From Struthidea cinerea (lineage: Eukaryota > Chordata > Aves > Passeriformes > Corcoracidae): a stretch of DNA of 64,000 nt. The notes under the pieces are model-generated. The model made no database searches. It saw only the letters and a list, made by a program, of their open reading frames with translations, and had not been told where the DNA came from. Shown one piece after another: positions 60,990 to 64,000 of the stretch. Location: the NCBI GenBank assembly GCA_013397865.1, contig VZTI01004617.1, positions 1,816,116-1,880,115 of the forward strand, given 5' to 3'. Numbering within the stretch: the first letter of the stretch is position 1; the number at the start of each line of letters is the position of its first letter. Both the position numbers and the translations under genes were made by a program.

Positions 60990-63900
60990 AATACATATTT
61001 GTGTGATTCAGGTAAATAACAGCTTTATCCCCAAGGAACAGATCTACTGAGTAAAAAGATACTATTTTTTAGATACACTTTCTCTTCAAAGTAAAATTGA
61101 TCAGATCACTAACAAGATGAAGCTCAGTATTACTGCAAACAGCATTTTATTCTCAGGTACAACAGCACAGTGCAGTGAATGGAACAAATGTCCTTAGGCT
61201 GACTCTTCCTCCCTGATGGAATTATACTCCCGATTCCTGCCCTTTATTCCTAAAGAGTTTGTGCTACATGATCCAGAGGAGAATAAACTTATTCTTTGAT
61301 CACATTCCAAACCCCAGTTCTGCTTCCCAGCTTGGATGTATATATGCCTAACCAAGATTAACCGATAAACTGCTAGACAATAAACAAATGGGGTTTTTAC
61401 ATGAATACTTTCTGGTATGCTTTCCTGAGTTAACTCTGTGATATCTAATGACATTTTTGGAAAATGCACCGTGGTTAATCTTAATTACAGCAAAGTGCTT
61501 GAAGCACCACAGATTTGTAGGTTTTTCTAAAAGTAAAATATGCCTGTTTAAAATGAATGAACTAGCTGAAGTGCATTCATAAATAAAACCTATGATTTTT
61601 CCCAGCATTGTTGAGTGGTTAAACAAATAATTCATCAAAGGCATTTGGTGAGTGATTGCATTCACATTCCACTATTTATAAAACATTTTTAGCCTTTAAT
61701 AATGTTTCTTTAACACCTGATACCATCTGAATAGAATTTCAGCTTTGTAATAGAAAGATAAACACTTGCTATGAGGAAACTCATAATTTTGTGGAATTTT
61801 AAGAATAGAAGATAAGACCTTGTTAAATACAGGTCACTGCTGTCCCAAGCAACACTCTCTGTCAATTTAATACAGAAACTGAGAAACTTCACCTCAAATG
61901 TTAAACACAGAGTTGTTTTCCCTTAACTCATCAGCATTACAGCTTCTGTACCCCTTGACAAAAGCAAAATCCTTGAGGAATTTCAAACATCTCTTTAGTC
62001 TTTCCATTTTAATAGCTGAAGCTACACTAATCTTAAATTAATAATAACTTCCAGCTACTTCTGTTAAACTCTGCTGCAACTGAAATGGGGAAGTAATGAA
62101 GAAGCAGAGTTCCATTGCAATGTTAAAGGATTCTCAGAAAGGAAGAGGGCCTAACTAGAAGAACCAAGCTAGAAGTTCACTGCCACCCCTGCTTAGAAGA
62201 TGCAGATTTTTGTAGCTCATGGTGACTGAAGACAGCATAATTTTTTGACTGTTGAGTTCTCTTCCTGAGAAGTTTACCTTAAAAAAACCCCAGCCCACAC
62301 TGTTGATAACTTTTTGTATTTTTATGCTTGAAATCTGACTTTTCTCCTTCATTCCCCTACCAGTAAGTACACCATGAAAGAAACTAGATTTAATACTTAG
62401 CTTGAGGGACAGGTCAAGAGAGAACTCACTTTTTTTCCCCCTCTCTAATAACAAATAAGCTGTTTGTGTAGCAGGAGTGTTGCACTCTCTTATAAAGAGC
62501 TTATGTGCCTCCAACTGAGCGCTGATGATCAGCACAAGGGCCACTCTCCAGGAGTCATTAGTATACAACATCATCTGCAGGAAGAAGAAACCTTTTTAAT
62601 AAAACCGAAAAAAGACAGTCGTGACCTCATGAAAGCACTGGGCTGATGCTCTCTTTCCAACAGCTCTGTTTTTTCAAGTAGAAACCACTTTGTTCTTTCC
62701 CCCTTTCTCTGGCTTTGACACAATGTTATCAGAAATAGATTAAAAAAATATAATGTCAGCAGAAGACAAAACCAAAATGTAGAAGAAATTGCACAAGCCT
62801 GTTGCACAGAAACAGTGTCAGTGTTTCACACTCAGTCTTGTAAAAAAATTGGTTTTAACATGGGGAACTGAACTCCTGTGCCCCAGAGGAATTTTCTCTG
62901 CTGCTTGTAATCTTTTAGAAAAACTCAGCTCCTGCTATTTATAATTATCTCAATGGTGGGGTTAGTGAAAAAAATCTATGGAAGGGTCCCTTAAGCCATG
63001 AATCCTAAATCCACGCTGTAAATACTGGCTGAGGTTCAGGCCCTGGACAGCTTTTGAGGTCCTGCAGCAGCAGCAGCTCCTGAGAAGACAAAAACAGCCC
63101 AACAAAACCCCAAACACCATAACTCCTGCAGAAGCTGAGCTCAACACGTGAAGCTTTTCATCTGCCTGGAGTCAAGGACAGAACTCTCTGATAACAGAGC
63201 AGGAGGCACTACTTTGTCCTAATGTTTCATGAGTGTGCTCCAGCACACGGGATTAATGTGGGGACACACCCCAGAGCCATCATCAGTGCACTGGGGTTCA
63301 TTAATTCCATGTCAATTAGCTCCATTTATTAAACAAACTGCAGTCCTGAGCACAGCAGAGGTGAAGGATACCCTTACTCTTTCCAAAAGGAAAACAGGCA
63401 GTCTGTGGCCCAAGGAGATACTCTAAAATTGCTTGAAAATTCCATCCCAGTAAGGACAGTCACAGCTGCTCTGTTTGAAGTATTTTACAATGAGAATTCT
63501 CTCTCCTTTTTCTGTTTTTTTTGTCATTACTCCTCCTGCATGAATAGCTGGGTAAATTAGGGTAATTAATTCAAGTGTTGTGTCTCTTTTCAAATTTTAA
63601 TTTATTACCTGGTTTCTTGATACTGAATTACCAGAAATGCACCTGGTAATTACCAGTTTTGCACCTTGCAAAACTGAAAGAGAAAAATGAAAATATAGCT
63701 CAGATTCAATTTTTCCTGGTCCTCAAAATTACTGAACAATTGATAGGTGCCTCACTATAATGAATGATGCTGATGTTTATAGTTTAAGAATATTTGTTCA
63801 GCTAGTTAATCTCAGACACAGCATGTCAAGGTACAAATTTGCCAGATATATATGAAAACTTATACTTCTCATGTGTATTTAAATATATTTATTTTTGATG

Positions 63901-64000
63901 CTTAATCAAACAGATTTTTACAGGCCCTTCTCCTAAGGGACCCAACCAAAATGTCCCTTTGTTTCTATTTATTACTGATTTCCACATACTTCCCAAAATA
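60990..64000. other. Downstream of SDR42E1; nothing recognised
   Basis: AT-rich sequence without a recognised gene or repeat. In human gene order PLCG2 would follow in the convergent orientation. None of its exons is apparent in these 3 kb. Confidence 0.6.

Noticed and set aside
1..64000. Endogenous retrovirus LTRs, tRNA, rRNA, CRISPR or prokaryotic operons
   Set aside because: I saw no paired LTRs, no retroviral protein motifs, no cloverleaf or rRNA blocks and no regularly spaced repeats. CR1 accounts for the recognisable mobile DNA.

Overview
The window reads as vertebrate nuclear DNA, most likely from a bird. It contains two spliced genes with canonical GT-AG introns, CpG-rich first exons, and several truncated CR1 LINEs (chicken repeat 1) carrying the familiar 'cacagaatggtttgggttgg' 3' end. 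A passerine is possible, but I cannot fix the species. No bacterial, plasmid, phage, CRISPR, rRNA or tRNA feature was recognised.

Layout. (1) 1-27.5 kb: no confidently recognised gene. It holds one CR1 fragment (about 21.0-21.2 kb), a TTCC microsatellite broken by an assembly gap, another gap at 9.6 kb, and some internally repeated, splice-like blocks on the minus strand discussed in Part 2. (2) 27.5-38.0 kb, minus strand: complete HSD17B2 (17beta-hydroxysteroid dehydrogenase type 2, SDR9C2) in five coding exons, with a TATA box just upstream. A CR1 copy and an assembly gap lie in intron 1. (3) 38.1-57.0 kb: AT-rich intergenic DNA with a tiny CR1 remnant and AAC/AAT-rich low-complexity sequence. 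(4) 57.0-58.4 kb: two CR1 copies abut a CpG island. (5) 58.5-60.9 kb, plus strand: complete SDR42E1 in two coding exons, with a poly(A) signal 66 bases after the stop. (6) 61-64 kb: nothing recognised.

How it fits together. Both genes encode membrane-associated short-chain dehydrogenases/reductases. HSD17B2 is a classical SDR that oxidises estradiol and testosterone with NAD+. SDR42E1 is an extended SDR of the 3beta-HSD fold. They lie head to head, about 20 kb apart, as I recall for human chromosome 16q23 (PLCG2 - SDR42E1 - HSD17B2 - MPHOSPH6 - CDH13), so the window is that segment inverted. MPHOSPH6 would be expected to the left and PLCG2 to the right; I saw exons of neither.

I found no clearly new biological system. 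The most unusual material is a set of diverged internal repeats in 1-14 kb that sit next to consensus-like splice sites, plus an unexplained 355-codon open frame. These are offered as leads, not as genes.
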